A model generated the notes under the pieces. It did not search any database. It saw only the letters and a program-made list of their open reading frames with translations, and was not told where the DNA came from. Made by a program: the position numbers and the translations under genes. From Billgrantia lactosivorans (GTDB lineage Bacteria; Pseudomonadota; Gammaproteobacteria; Pseudomonadales; Halomonadaceae), in the NCBI RefSeq assembly GCF_003254665.1, contig NZ_QHGY01000003.1, forward strand, positions 62,286-126,285: DNA of 64,000 nucleotides, read 5' to 3'. Below, one piece after another: positions 49,096-57,221 of this stretch (positions within the stretch are counted from its first letter, which is position 1; every line of letters starts with the position of its first letter).

Positions 49096-49578
49096 ATGAA
49101 AGGCGATGCCAAGGTCATCGAGTACCTCAACAAGGCCCTCGGCAACGAGCTGGTGGCGATCAATCAGTACTTCCTGCATGCCAAGATGTACAAGGACTGG
49201 GGCCTCAAGGCGCTGGCCAAGTGGGAGTACGACGAGTCGATCGACGAGATGAAGCATGCCGACAAGCTGATCGAGCGCATCCTGTTCCTCGAAGGCGTGC
49301 CCAACCTGCAGGACCTCGGCAAGCTGCACATCGGCGAGAACGTGCGCGAGATGCTCGAGAGCGACCTCAAGATCGAGCACGACGGCCGTAACGACTACAT
49401 CGAGGCCATCGCCTACTGCGAGCAGGTCAAGGATTACGTGTCACGCGACCTGTTCCGCCATATCCTCGCCGACGAGGAGGAGCACATCGATCATATCGAG
49501 ACCGAGCTCGGCCTGATCGACAAGGTCGGCATCGAGAACTACATGCTGCGCCAGATGCAGGAAGCCGGCGACGAGTGA
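49096..49578 (+). CDS. bfr: Bacterioferritin
   Basis: Haem-binding 24-mer iron store; 160 aa. The haem-axial methionine in [20 protein letters not shown] (Met52) is present, and the ferroxidase ligands are complete (Glu18 in [10 protein letters not shown], Glu51/His54 in the same helix, [10 protein letters not shown], and [10 protein letters not shown]). ATG 49096 has AAAGG just upstream. Co-location with bfd matches their partnership. Confidence 0.96.
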   Translation: MKGDAKVIEYLNKALGNELVAINQYFLHAKMYKDWGLKALAKWEYDESIDEMKHADKLIERILFLEGVPNLQDLGKLHIGENVREMLESDLKIEHDGRNDYIEAIAYCEQVKDYVSRDLFRHILADEEEHIDHIETELGLIDKVGIENYMLRQMQEAGDE

Positions 49579-49601
49579 CGATTGCGCTTTCCGCGTTTGC
49601 C

Positions 49602-49631
49602 AACGGCACCGACACTCGTCGGTGCCGTTTT
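49602..49631 (+). terminator. Rho-independent terminator after bfr
   Basis: A perfect 12-bp stem AACGGCACCGAC/GTCGGTGCCGTT with loop ACTC, followed by TT. It lies 25 bp before the convergent DUF1653 stop and may serve both strands. Confidence 0.88.
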
Positions 49632-49655
49632 CGTTAGCCGCCGCGGGTCGCTGAG

Positions 49656-49880
49656 CTAGAAGGCCTTTTCCAGGTCGAAGCGCGGTACCGGCTCGCCGCG
49701 CACCTCGACGGTCTCGGTGAACATGGCGAGGGGCCGTACCCACAGGCCGTAATCGCCGTACAGGGCGCGATAGGCCACCAGCAGCTCCTCGGTCTCGCTG
49801 TGGTGGGCGACGCCGAGCACCTCGTAGCGGTTGCCCTTGTAGTGGCTGTAGATGCCGGGAACGGGGTGTGGGTGAGACAT
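49656..49880 (-). CDS. DUF1653 protein
   Basis: 74 aa with the full DUF1653 pattern: PGIYSHYKGNRYEVLGVAHHSETEE, LVAYRALYGDYGLWVRPLAMF and PRFDLEKAF. Single-domain small cytoplasmic protein of unknown function. It lies 15 bp downstream of tcdA on the same strand. Confidence 0.93.
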   Translation of the reverse strand: MSHPHPVPGIYSHYKGNRYEVLGVAHHSETEELLVAYRALYGDYGLWVRPLAMFTETVEVRGEPVPRFDLEKAF

Positions 49881-49895
49881 CGCTTGGGCTCCAGG

Positions 49896-50750
49896 TCAGG
49901 GGGGCGTGTCGTGGTCGGCTGTCGCCTGGGCGGCCTGCCTGGCCAGGCGGGCGAGCACCCGCGAGGCGGCGACGAAGCCGAAACCGCCGGTCACGAAGGT
50001 GGCTGCGCCGACGCCGGAGGCGCAGTCGAGCCGGGTCGATTCGCCGTTGGCGGGTTTCTGCAGGCAGACCTCGCCATCGGAACCCGGGTAGACCAGCTGC
50101 TCGTCAGAATAGACGCATTCGACGGCGAAGCGCCGCTTGGGATTGCGCGAGAAACCGTGGTCCCGGCGCAGGCGCGCGCGCACCTTGGCCAGCAGCGGGT
50201 CGTGCTCGGTGCGGGCGAGATCCGCCACCTTGATGCGCGTGGGGTCGGTCTGGCCCCCGGCAGCGCCGGCCACGATGATGGGCAGCTTGCGCCGCCGGCA
50301 CCAGTGGATCAGCGCGGCCTTGGCGACCACGCTGTCGATGGCGTCGACCACGTAGTCGGCATCCTCGGGGATGCGCTGCGCCAGGTTGGTCGGGGTGACG
50401 AAGGCGGTATCGGCGGCGACCTCGATGCCGGGCTGGATCGCCCGGCAGCGCTCGGCGAGCACGTCCACCTTGGGGCGACCGATGGTGCCGTCGAGGGCCG
50501 GCAGCTGGCGGTTGACGTTGGAGACGCAGACGTCGTCGAGGTCGATCAGCGTCAGCCGGCCGATGCCCGAGCGTGCCAGCGCCTCCACCGCCCAGCTGCC
50601 GACGCCGCCCACGCCCACCACCACCACGTGCGCGCGGCGGAAGCGCTCGAGGGCACGGGCGCCGTAGAGGCGTCGGATGCCGCCGAAGCGGAAGTCGTAG
50701 TCATCCTGGGCGGTCGGCGCGGCATCGTGGGGCGGAAGGGGTGCGGTCAT
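49896..50750 (-). CDS. tcdA: tRNA threonylcarbamoyladenosine dehydratase
   Basis: E1-like (ThiF-type) enzyme that cyclises t6A37 of tRNA to ct6A with ATP; 284 aa. Visible are the nucleotide loop VVVVGVGGVGSWAVEALARSG, DDVCVSNVNRQ, VDAIDSVVAKAALI, GAAGGQTDPTRIKVADLA and the conserved DCASGVGAATFVTGGFG. ATG 50750 is preferred, with ATG 50765 also in frame. It is probably co-transcribed with truC, another tRNA modification gene. Confidence 0.93.
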   Translation of the reverse strand: MTAPLPPHDAAPTAQDDYDFRFGGIRRLYGARALERFRRAHVVVVGVGGVGSWAVEALARSGIGRLTLIDLDDVCVSNVNRQLPALDGTIGRPKVDVLAERCRAIQPGIEVAADTAFVTPTNLAQRIPEDADYVVDAIDSVVAKAALIHWCRRRKLPIIVAGAAGGQTDPTRIKVADLARTEHDPLLAKVRARLRRDHGFSRNPKRRFAVECVYSDEQLVYPGSDGEVCLQKPANGESTRLDCASGVGAATFVTGGFGFVAASRVLARLARQAAQATADHDTPP

Positions 50751-50781
50751 GGTGGCGTATCGCATCTCGGGGTCGGGGAAG

Positions 50782-51549
50782 TCAGGTCGTGGCAGGCGCG
50801 GCGGCTTCCAGGCAGTGGGCGCTGTCCGACGGCAGGTGGCCGGCCCAGCCGAAGCGCCCGAACAGGTCCGTCATGGTGGCATCCAGGGCGCAGCTCAAGG
50901 TCAGCCGATGGCCGCCGGCGGGATGGTCGAAGCTCAAGCCTACCGCGGCCAGCAGCAACCTCGGGCAGTCCAGGCGTTCGGCGAAGAAGCGGTTGTGGTT
51001 GCCCTTGCCGTGCTTGGCATCACCGACGATCGGATAGCCGCGCCGCGACAGGTGGCGCCGAATCTGATGTCGCCGCCCGGTGAGCGGTCGCACCTCCATC
51101 AGCGAATAGCGGCTGGTGGGGTAGCGATCCACCTGCAGCGGCAGCTCCACGCTATCGAGCCGCCGGACCTCGGTAATGGCTTCCAGCGCCGGCATCTCGG
51201 CCTTGGGGCGGCTGCCGTCCTCCTCGCGCAGCGCGTAATCGAGCCGCTCACGCGTCGGGCCGATGCCGCGCACCACGGCCAGGTAGCGCTTGGCGACCCG
51301 CCGCTCGGCGAAGGTCTCCCCCAGTCGGGCCGCGCTGGCCGCGTCGAGGGCCATCACCATCACGCCCGACGTGGGGCGATCGAGGCGATGCACCGGATAG
51401 ACGCGCTGGCCCAGCTGGTCGCGCAGCCGCTGCAGCAGGAACTCGCCGGCACCGCCTGCCAGCTTGGAGCGGTGTACCAGCATCCCCGCGGGCTTGTGTA
51501 CCGCCACCAGATGTTCGTCGCGGTGGAGCAGGGTCAGGGGGTCCGTCAT
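50782..51549 (-). CDS. truC: tRNA pseudouridine(65) synthase
   Basis: RluA-family synthase without an S4 domain, 255 aa: LVAVHKPAGMLVHRS, catalytic Asp in YPVHRLDRPTSGVMVMA, KRYLAVVRG, and the TruC-like RRHQIRRHLSRRGYPIVGDAKHGKGNHN. ATG 51549 gives the family N-terminus (TDPLTLLHRDEHLVAV); the open frame upstream is spurious. tcdA follows 31 bp downstream. Confidence 0.93.
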   Translation of the reverse strand: MTDPLTLLHRDEHLVAVHKPAGMLVHRSKLAGGAGEFLLQRLRDQLGQRVYPVHRLDRPTSGVMVMALDAASAARLGETFAERRVAKRYLAVVRGIGPTRERLDYALREEDGSRPKAEMPALEAITEVRRLDSVELPLQVDRYPTSRYSLMEVRPLTGRRHQIRRHLSRRGYPIVGDAKHGKGNHNRFFAERLDCPRLLLAAVGLSFDHPAGGHRLTLSCALDATMTDLFGRFGWAGHLPSDSAHCLEAAAPATT

Positions 51550-51631
51550 GACGCGCGACCGTGTTCGCAAGGGGGCGCCATTGTCGCCCCCTGGCGTGCT
51601 GCTTGTCACCTGTGCGGCGGCGCGGTCCCGC

Positions 51632-52930
51632 CTACTCGCTGTCCTGGCAGTTGCCGCGTAGCAGGATGGCCCGGGCGATACGCTCGATGCCCTGGCGATA
51701 CGCCGCCTTGCGATAGGAGATGCCCTCGTCATCGGCACGCTCGAAGACGAGCCGGCTCTGGCGCTCCAGGCGTTCGGCCAGGCGCGAGTTGACCTCCTCC
51801 TCGGCCCAGCGCTCGCCGCTGCGGTTCTGCACCCATTCGTAGTAGCTGACGATCACGCCGCCGGTATTGGCCAGCACGTCGGGCAGCACCGGTACGCCCC
51901 GCTTCTCGAGGTATGCATCGGCATGGCTGGTGACGGGGCCGTTGGCGATCTCGAGCAGGGCGGCGGCTCTGAGCTGTTCGACGTTGCCCTCGTGGACCTG
52001 GTTCTCCAGCGCCGCCAGCACCAGCACGTCCACGTCCAGGGTCAGCAACTCGTCGCGCTCCAGGCGTTCCACGTCCTCGGCGATACACACCGAGTCGTCG
52101 CAGTAGACCATGTCGTGCAGGCGCTGGTTGTGCGTCTTCTGCGCCATGATCGGGTCGGGGTCGAGGCCTTGGCGGCTGTGGATGGCGCCCTTGGAGTCGG
52201 ACACCGCGACAATGCGGTAGCCACGCTCGCGGGCCAGGCGGGCGAAGTGGTAGGCGGCGTTGCCGAAGCCCTGGATGGCCAGGGTGGCCTCCTCGGGCCG
52301 GCGCCCCTCGCGGGCGGCCCACAGGTCGAGCACGTGCAGCGCGCCGCGGCCGGTTGCCGCGACACGGCCGAGCGAACCGCCCAGCTCCGGCGGCTTGCCG
52401 GTGATGGCGGCGGGCACCTTGCCGCGGGCGAGATGGTCGAACTCGTCGGCCATCCAGCCCATCACCGTGGGGTTGGTGTTCACGTCCGGCGCGGGAATGT
52501 CGCGGTCGGGTCCCAGGATGTCCGCGATGGCGCGCACGTAGCCCCGGGACAGGCGCTCGAGTTCCAGCTTGGAGAGCTGCTTGGGGTCGACCTTGACGCC
52601 GCCCTTGCCGCCGCCGTAAGGCAGGTCCGCGACGGCGCACTTCACCGCCATCCAGAAGCTCAGGGTGGTCACCTCCTCCTGGCTGACATCGGGATGGAAG
52701 CGGATCCCGCCCTTGGCCGGGCCCAGTGTGTCGCTGTACTGCACGCGCCAGCCGGGGAAGACCCGGAGGCTGCCGTCGTCCATGCGCACCGGCACGCTGA
52801 CCTGCAGGGCCAGGTTGGGCTGCATCAGGCGCTCCCTGGCGTCATCGTGCACGTCGATGGCGTCGAATACCTGCTCCAGGCGCGAGCGAGCGTCGTCGAA
52901 CAGGTTGGCATGATCCTTTTGCCCTGACAT
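51632..52930 (-). CDS. gdhA: Glutamate dehydrogenase (Glu/Leu/Phe/Val family)
   Basis: Oxidative deamination of glutamate to 2-oxoglutarate, or the reverse; 432 aa. Blocks seen are the substrate pocket GPAKGGIRFHPDV, FWMAVKCAVADLPYGGGKGG with the catalytic Lys, IPAPDVNTNPTVMGWMADEF, and the Rossmann motif IQGFGNAAYHFARLA. The length and sequence resemble GudB/RocG-type NAD enzymes; coenzyme use is not certain by eye. ATG 52930 has AGGAGG upstream. Confidence 0.93.
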   Translation of the reverse strand: MSGQKDHANLFDDARSRLEQVFDAIDVHDDARERLMQPNLALQVSVPVRMDDGSLRVFPGWRVQYSDTLGPAKGGIRFHPDVSQEEVTTLSFWMAVKCAVADLPYGGGKGGVKVDPKQLSKLELERLSRGYVRAIADILGPDRDIPAPDVNTNPTVMGWMADEFDHLARGKVPAAITGKPPELGGSLGRVAATGRGALHVLDLWAAREGRRPEEATLAIQGFGNAAYHFARLARERGYRIVAVSDSKGAIHSRQGLDPDPIMAQKTHNQRLHDMVYCDDSVCIAEDVERLERDELLTLDVDVLVLAALENQVHEGNVEQLRAAALLEIANGPVTSHADAYLEKRGVPVLPDVLANTGGVIVSYYEWVQNRSGERWAEEEVNSRLAERLERQSRLVFERADDEGISYRKAAYRQGIERIARAILLRGNCQDSE

Positions 52931-53084
52931 CGGCTTCCTCCTGATGGCGTGTTCCTGATGTGCCTGATCAGCGTAGCAGCCCCTGGCCGCCGAGGTGCGG
53001 CCTGGCATGGCGATGCGGGATGTCGGGCCCGGGAGGGGCGGCCCGGCGCCGCCCGTCGTCGGGCCCGGTGCAGGCGTGGCGGGC

Positions 53085-54515
53085 CTAGTCGCGATGCAGC
53101 TGCAGGGTATAGCTGCCGCTCTCGCTACTGCCGTAGGCGCGGGCGGTGGCACGGTAGCTGCCCGGCTCCAGGCGGCTGCTGATGCGTGCGTTCAGGTCAC
53201 CGGCACCGTCGTCGTCGCGCAGGGACAGCCCCTGACCGTCGAGCTCGAGGTAGGCGTCGAAATCCTCCGAGAGCAGGTCGAGACGATAGTTGCCGGCTTC
53301 CTCGACCACCAGCTCGTAGTAGTCGCGGACGCCCGACTCCAGCCAGGATCGCACCGGCGTGTCGATCTCCAGCTGGCCGTTGCTCGGCAGCTCGTCGATC
53401 GCGGTGGCGCTGGCGCGCAGCTCGAACAGGCCGCTGCCATGACCGCCATGGCTGCGCGCGGTGACGCGATAGCTGCCGGCCCCGAGGGGAGAGTGGAGGC
53501 GGGCGTTGAGTTCTTCACCGCCGTCGTCGTCATTGACTAAGAGGTCGTCCCCCTGCAGTTCGAGATAGGCGTCGAAGTCGGACGAGAGCATGTCAATGGT
53601 CACGGCGGCAGGCGCGTCGAGGGTGAACTCGTAGCTGAGCGACTCGCCGCTGTACCAGCCCTGCAGCGGCTCGTCGAACCGAAGTTCGCCGCTGTTGCGC
53701 AGCGCTTCGCCATCGGCCTGGGCGTGGGGGCCGAGGACCAGGGTATAGAGACCGCCCTCCTGTTCGTAGGCGGCCCGTGCGGTCAGGCGATATTCGCCCG
53801 GCTCGAGGAAGTCGGCGATGCGGGCATCGAGATTGCCGGCGCTGTCGTCGTCCTCGCGGCGATAGCCGTTGGGCCCCTCCAGCACCAGGTAGGCGTCCAC
53901 GTCGCTGGAGCGCATCTCGATCTGGTACAGGCCGCTCTCCTCGATCGTCACGGCGTAGGTGTCGCCCTCGTCCTGCAACCAGCCGTCGGCCCGCGAGGGC
54001 ATCTCGAGCGTGTCGCTGGTGGTGAGCTCGAGCTCCCGGCCGGTCAGCGTGAAGGGACCGTAGCTGTGCTTGTCGTGGCCGCTGACCACCAGCTGGTAGT
54101 CGCCGCTGGTGTCGATGCGGCGCCGCAGCGTGCCGGCCACGGCCGCGTCGTAGTAGGCGGGATCGGCGCTGGTGGCGAGCAGCTGCTCTTCGTCGTCGTA
54201 GAGCGCGAGGGTGCCCTGCAGGGCACCGCCGAGCTCGATCTCGACCAGCGCACCCGCCTCGAGAGGCAGGCTGAAGCGCTCGAAGCGGCTGCCATCCTTG
54301 CCGTTGAGCTCGCTGGCGGAGGTGATCTCGCCGCGCAGGCGTTCACCGAGCTGCAGCGTGGGCAACGAGGCGGCATCGGCTGCGGTTTCGGCCTCGGCCG
54401 CCTCGATGATCGGGGCCGCAGGCGTTGCGCGGTCGGGCAGTTGCCAGCCGACGGCCAGGCCGAGGGCAGCGCCACCCAGGGCGGCAAGGGTAACGGTAGA
54501 GGCGCGATTGGCCAT
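53085..54515 (-). CDS. Periplasmic protein of four PPC-like beta-sandwich repeats
   Basis: 476 aa. The N-terminal segment (TVTLAALGGAALGLAVGW) is a signal peptide or anchor, so the protein is exported. The rest has four related units of about 85-105 residues. Units 2-4 share the core S-[DE]-[DV]-[DF]-DAYLxLxG, an acidic DDD/DDDG turn, LNARI/LDARI and GxYRxTARA. This is the pattern of bacterial pre-peptidase C-terminal (PPC) domains, but no peptidase is attached. Acidic turns could bind calcium. It is divergent from the SDR gene; function unknown. Confidence 0.75.
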   Translation of the reverse strand: MANRASTVTLAALGGAALGLAVGWQLPDRATPAAPIIEAAEAETAADAASLPTLQLGERLRGEITSASELNGKDGSRFERFSLPLEAGALVEIELGGALQGTLALYDDEEQLLATSADPAYYDAAVAGTLRRRIDTSGDYQLVVSGHDKHSYGPFTLTGRELELTTSDTLEMPSRADGWLQDEGDTYAVTIEESGLYQIEMRSSDVDAYLVLEGPNGYRREDDDSAGNLDARIADFLEPGEYRLTARAAYEQEGGLYTLVLGPHAQADGEALRNSGELRFDEPLQGWYSGESLSYEFTLDAPAAVTIDMLSSDFDAYLELQGDDLLVNDDDGGEELNARLHSPLGAGSYRVTARSHGGHGSGLFELRASATAIDELPSNGQLEIDTPVRSWLESGVRDYYELVVEEAGNYRLDLLSEDFDAYLELDGQGLSLRDDDGAGDLNARISSRLEPGSYRATARAYGSSESGSYTLQLHRD

Positions 54516-54692
54516 GAAAGCGTCCTTGTTCGATGGCAGGCATCGGTGAATGGGGCACGGAAAGGGCATTACATTGCGTAACCATTATATGGCTGCCGTT
54601 ACGTTGAAGGAAATGTGCCGAATCGGCACTTGCACTTCGCGCCTCGGGCACCACACTGGAGGGCGTCCGTCCCACCAGAAAAAGGAGTCATC

Positions 54693-55358
54693 ATGGCTTC
54701 CAGGGTACTGATTACCGGTGCCAATCGCGGCATCGGCCTGGCACTGGCCCGGCACTACCATGATCAGGGCTGGCAGGTGGTCGGCGTGTGCCGTAGCGCT
54801 TCGGTGGAGCTCGCCGAGGTCGCCAACCAGGTGATCGAAGGCGTCGACGTGACCCGGCCGGAGGACGTGGCGAGCCTCGCCGAGGCCGTCCGCGGGCAGC
54901 GCCTGGACCTGCTGATCAACAACGCCGGCCTGCTGCACGACGAGTCGCTGGGCTCGCTCGATTTCGACACCATCCGCGAGCAGATGGAGGTCAACGCCTA
55001 CGGCCCGCTACGGGTCACCGAGGCGCTGCTCGACAACCTCGCCGCCGGTAGCAAGATCGCCAATGTCACCAGCCGCATGGGGTCGATCGCCGACAACGAC
55101 TCCGGCGGCCGCTACGGCTACCGTGCCTCGAAGGCGGCGCTGAACGCCTTCGGCAAGTCGTTGGCCATCGACCTCAAGCCGAAAGGCATCGCCGTCGCCC
55201 AGCTTCATCCGGGGTATGTGCAGACCCGCATGGTCGACTTCGGCGGGCTGATCCCTCCAGAAGAGGCCGCCGCCGGCATTGCCGCGCGCATCGAGGCGCT
55301 GACGCTGGAAACCAGCGGCGGCTTCTGGCACAGCAACGGCGAGGCGCTGTCCTGGTAG
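54693..55358 (+). CDS. Short-chain dehydrogenase, CsgA-like
   Basis: 221-aa SDR: cofactor site LITGANRGIGLALARHY, INNAGLL, VTSRMGSIADN and catalytic Tyr/Lys in RYGYRASKAALN, ending with GGFWHSNGEALSW. It lacks a known specific substrate; close forms are annotated C-factor or sniffer-like. ATG 54693 has AAGGAG upstream. It lies 2 bp from the convergent PAP2 gene stop. Confidence 0.88.
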   Translation: MASRVLITGANRGIGLALARHYHDQGWQVVGVCRSASVELAEVANQVIEGVDVTRPEDVASLAEAVRGQRLDLLINNAGLLHDESLGSLDFDTIREQMEVNAYGPLRVTEALLDNLAAGSKIANVTSRMGSIADNDSGGRYGYRASKAALNAFGKSLAIDLKPKGIAVAQLHPGYVQTRMVDFGGLIPPEEAAAGIAARIEALTLETSGGFWHSNGEALSW

Positions 55359-55360
55359 CC

Positions 55361-55903
55361 TCAGCCGGCCAGGGCGAGGCTGGCCTGGGCAAAGGCATAG
55401 CCGATGGCGGCCCCGGCGGCGACGTCGCTGATGTAGTGCAGTCCGAGCCCAACCCGGGAGAGCGCGATGAGCAGCGCCAGCGGGCATAGCAGCGGCAGCA
55501 GCCAGGGCGCATGGGCCGCGGTCAACGCGCAGAACATCACCGCGTGCATGGTGTGCCCGCTGGGAAAGCTGTAGCGGTCGCGGGCCGGTTCGTCGCAGCG
55601 AATGAGATTGACGAAGGTGATGAAGGGGCGCTCGCGGCACAGGCGGGTCTTGATCAGGCGGTAGACCATGACGGCGGCGAGCCCCGTCGCCGCATACTGC
55701 GCGAAGAAAGCGAGGCCGGCCCGGGGCTGGAGCAGCGGCTGGGCGGCGATCAGCAGCACCCACGCCGGCCAGTCGCCCACGCGGCTGGCCAGGCGCAGGA
55801 TGGCGAGCCAGGGGGCATAGAGGCTCAGGCTGGCGAATCGTTGGCACAGCCGCCACTCCAGCAGGTCGAGGCGGTCAAATACCGCAAGGGCGCGTGGTCG
55901 CAT
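55361..55903 (-). CDS. PAP2-family phosphatase
   Basis: 180 aa, about five membrane segments, with the complete acid-phosphatase signature: KTRLCRERP, FPSGHTMHAV and SRVGLGLHYISD. Likely substrates are undecaprenyl or phosphatidic lipid phosphates. Its start overlaps the 3' end of the upstream glycosyltransferase by 29 nt, so the two are translated from one message and may act on related envelope lipids. Confidence 0.9.
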   Translation of the reverse strand: MRPRALAVFDRLDLLEWRLCQRFASLSLYAPWLAILRLASRVGDWPAWVLLIAAQPLLQPRAGLAFFAQYAATGLAAVMVYRLIKTRLCRERPFITFVNLIRCDEPARDRYSFPSGHTMHAVMFCALTAAHAPWLLPLLCPLALLIALSRVGLGLHYISDVAAGAAIGYAFAQASLALAG

Positions 55904-57038
55904 GGTTCACCTCCCGGGCTTGCTCGAGTGCGGACAGGAACGTGTCGGCAACCACCGGCCAGCGACACGCCTGGCTGCGCAGGCGTGCGGCGCGCCCCAA
56001 TTGAGCGTAGCGGGCCGGCTGCCGGCAGAGCGCCACGGCCGCCTCGCGAAAGGCCTCGGCATCGCCGGCGGGCACGGTCACGCCGTTGATCCCGCTGTCG
56101 ATCAGCTCGGCGGCGGCGGCGTGGCGGTAGGCCACCACGGCCAGGCCGCTGGCCATGGCCTCCGGCACCACGTTGCCCCAGGTCTCCGACAGCGAGGGAA
56201 ACAGGAACAGGTCGGCGCTGGCGTAGTGTCTGGCCAGCGACTCCGCTGGGATGAAGCCGGTAAAGTGCACCTCGGGCAGCGCCTTCTCGAGCGAGCGACG
56301 CGCCGGGCCGTCGCCGACGACCACTTGGGCCATGTCGGGGCGCGCGCTGCGCATGGCGTGCAGGGTATCGCGCAGCAGCGTGAGGTTCTTCTCGGCCGCC
56401 AGGCGGCCGACATGCAGCGCCACGGGGCGATGGTCGTCGACCCCCCAGCGACGACGCAGCTCGGCGCAGCGCAGCGCGGGATCGAGGCGCCGGTGGTCGA
56501 TGCCGCGACCCATCACCGCGAGGCCCCGGAAGCCCTGCCGGGAGAGCTCGTCGGCCTGCCGGCGGGTGGGCACCAGGGTGGCCTGGCAGCCGTTGTGGAA
56601 GTGGCGCAGCGCGTGCATCAGGGTCGGGGCCAGCCAGGCAACGCCGTAGTCGGCGCAGTAGTGGTCGAAATTGGTGTGCCAGCCGGCCACCAGCGGGATG
56701 CCCATGCGCCGCGCCACGCGCCGCGCCGACCAGCCCAGCGGCCCCTGGGTGGCCAGGTAGACCACGTCGGGGCGCTGCCGCCGCCAGAGCCGCTGGATGC
56801 GCCGCGCAGCGGGCATGCCGAGGCGCACGGCACGATAGCCCGGGATCGCCATGCCCGCCACCCGCAGCTCGGCCTGCATCCCCGGGGTGCGTCGCGGGGC
56901 GTTGGCGTCGGCCGGGTGGGGCCGGATGAGCTGCAGCGACATGCCGCGCGCCAGCAGCTCCTGGCTCAGCTGCGTAAGGGTATGGGCGACGCCGTTGATC
57001 TCGGGCGACCAGGTCTCGCTGACCAGACAGATTCGCAT
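55875..57038 (-). CDS. GT4-family glycosyltransferase
   Basis: 387-aa GT-B enzyme: N-terminal ICLVSETWSPEINGVAHTL (acceptor side), GWHTNFDHYCADYG, and the C-terminal donor site VALHVGRLAAEKNL, FLFPSLSETWGNVVPEAMASGLAVVAY. The closest remembered types are bacterial MgtA/DGDG-like and mannosyltransferases acting on glycolipids. Sugar and acceptor are not determined. Co-transcribed with the PAP2 gene. Confidence 0.88.
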   Translation of the reverse strand: MRICLVSETWSPEINGVAHTLTQLSQELLARGMSLQLIRPHPADANAPRRTPGMQAELRVAGMAIPGYRAVRLGMPAARRIQRLWRRQRPDVVYLATQGPLGWSARRVARRMGIPLVAGWHTNFDHYCADYGVAWLAPTLMHALRHFHNGCQATLVPTRRQADELSRQGFRGLAVMGRGIDHRRLDPALRCAELRRRWGVDDHRPVALHVGRLAAEKNLTLLRDTLHAMRSARPDMAQVVVGDGPARRSLEKALPEVHFTGFIPAESLARHYASADLFLFPSLSETWGNVVPEAMASGLAVVAYRHAAAAELIDSGINGVTVPAGDAEAFREAAVALCRQPARYAQLGRAARLRSQACRWPVVADTFLSALEQAREVNHATTRPCGI

Positions 57039-57221
57039 GGCATCCTCGCAGCCGGGGGCTTGAGGGCGAGCATGCCAGCCGTGGATGACGGCGCGGCGAC
57101 AGGCCGGTGATGAAAGCGTGACGCGGGGCGTGTCGTCGGACTACAGCGCGCCCCACCATGGTCGGCTCGCGCCGCCGCCGAGAATTGGCGAAGCTGTAGG
57201 CCAAGCTGCCCGGAGTCCGCC

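Noticed and set aside
53041..53084. GC-rich complementary stretches after the four-repeat periplasmic gene
   Set aside because: Several short alternative pairings exist, but no single stable stem with a T run; a terminator could not be supported.
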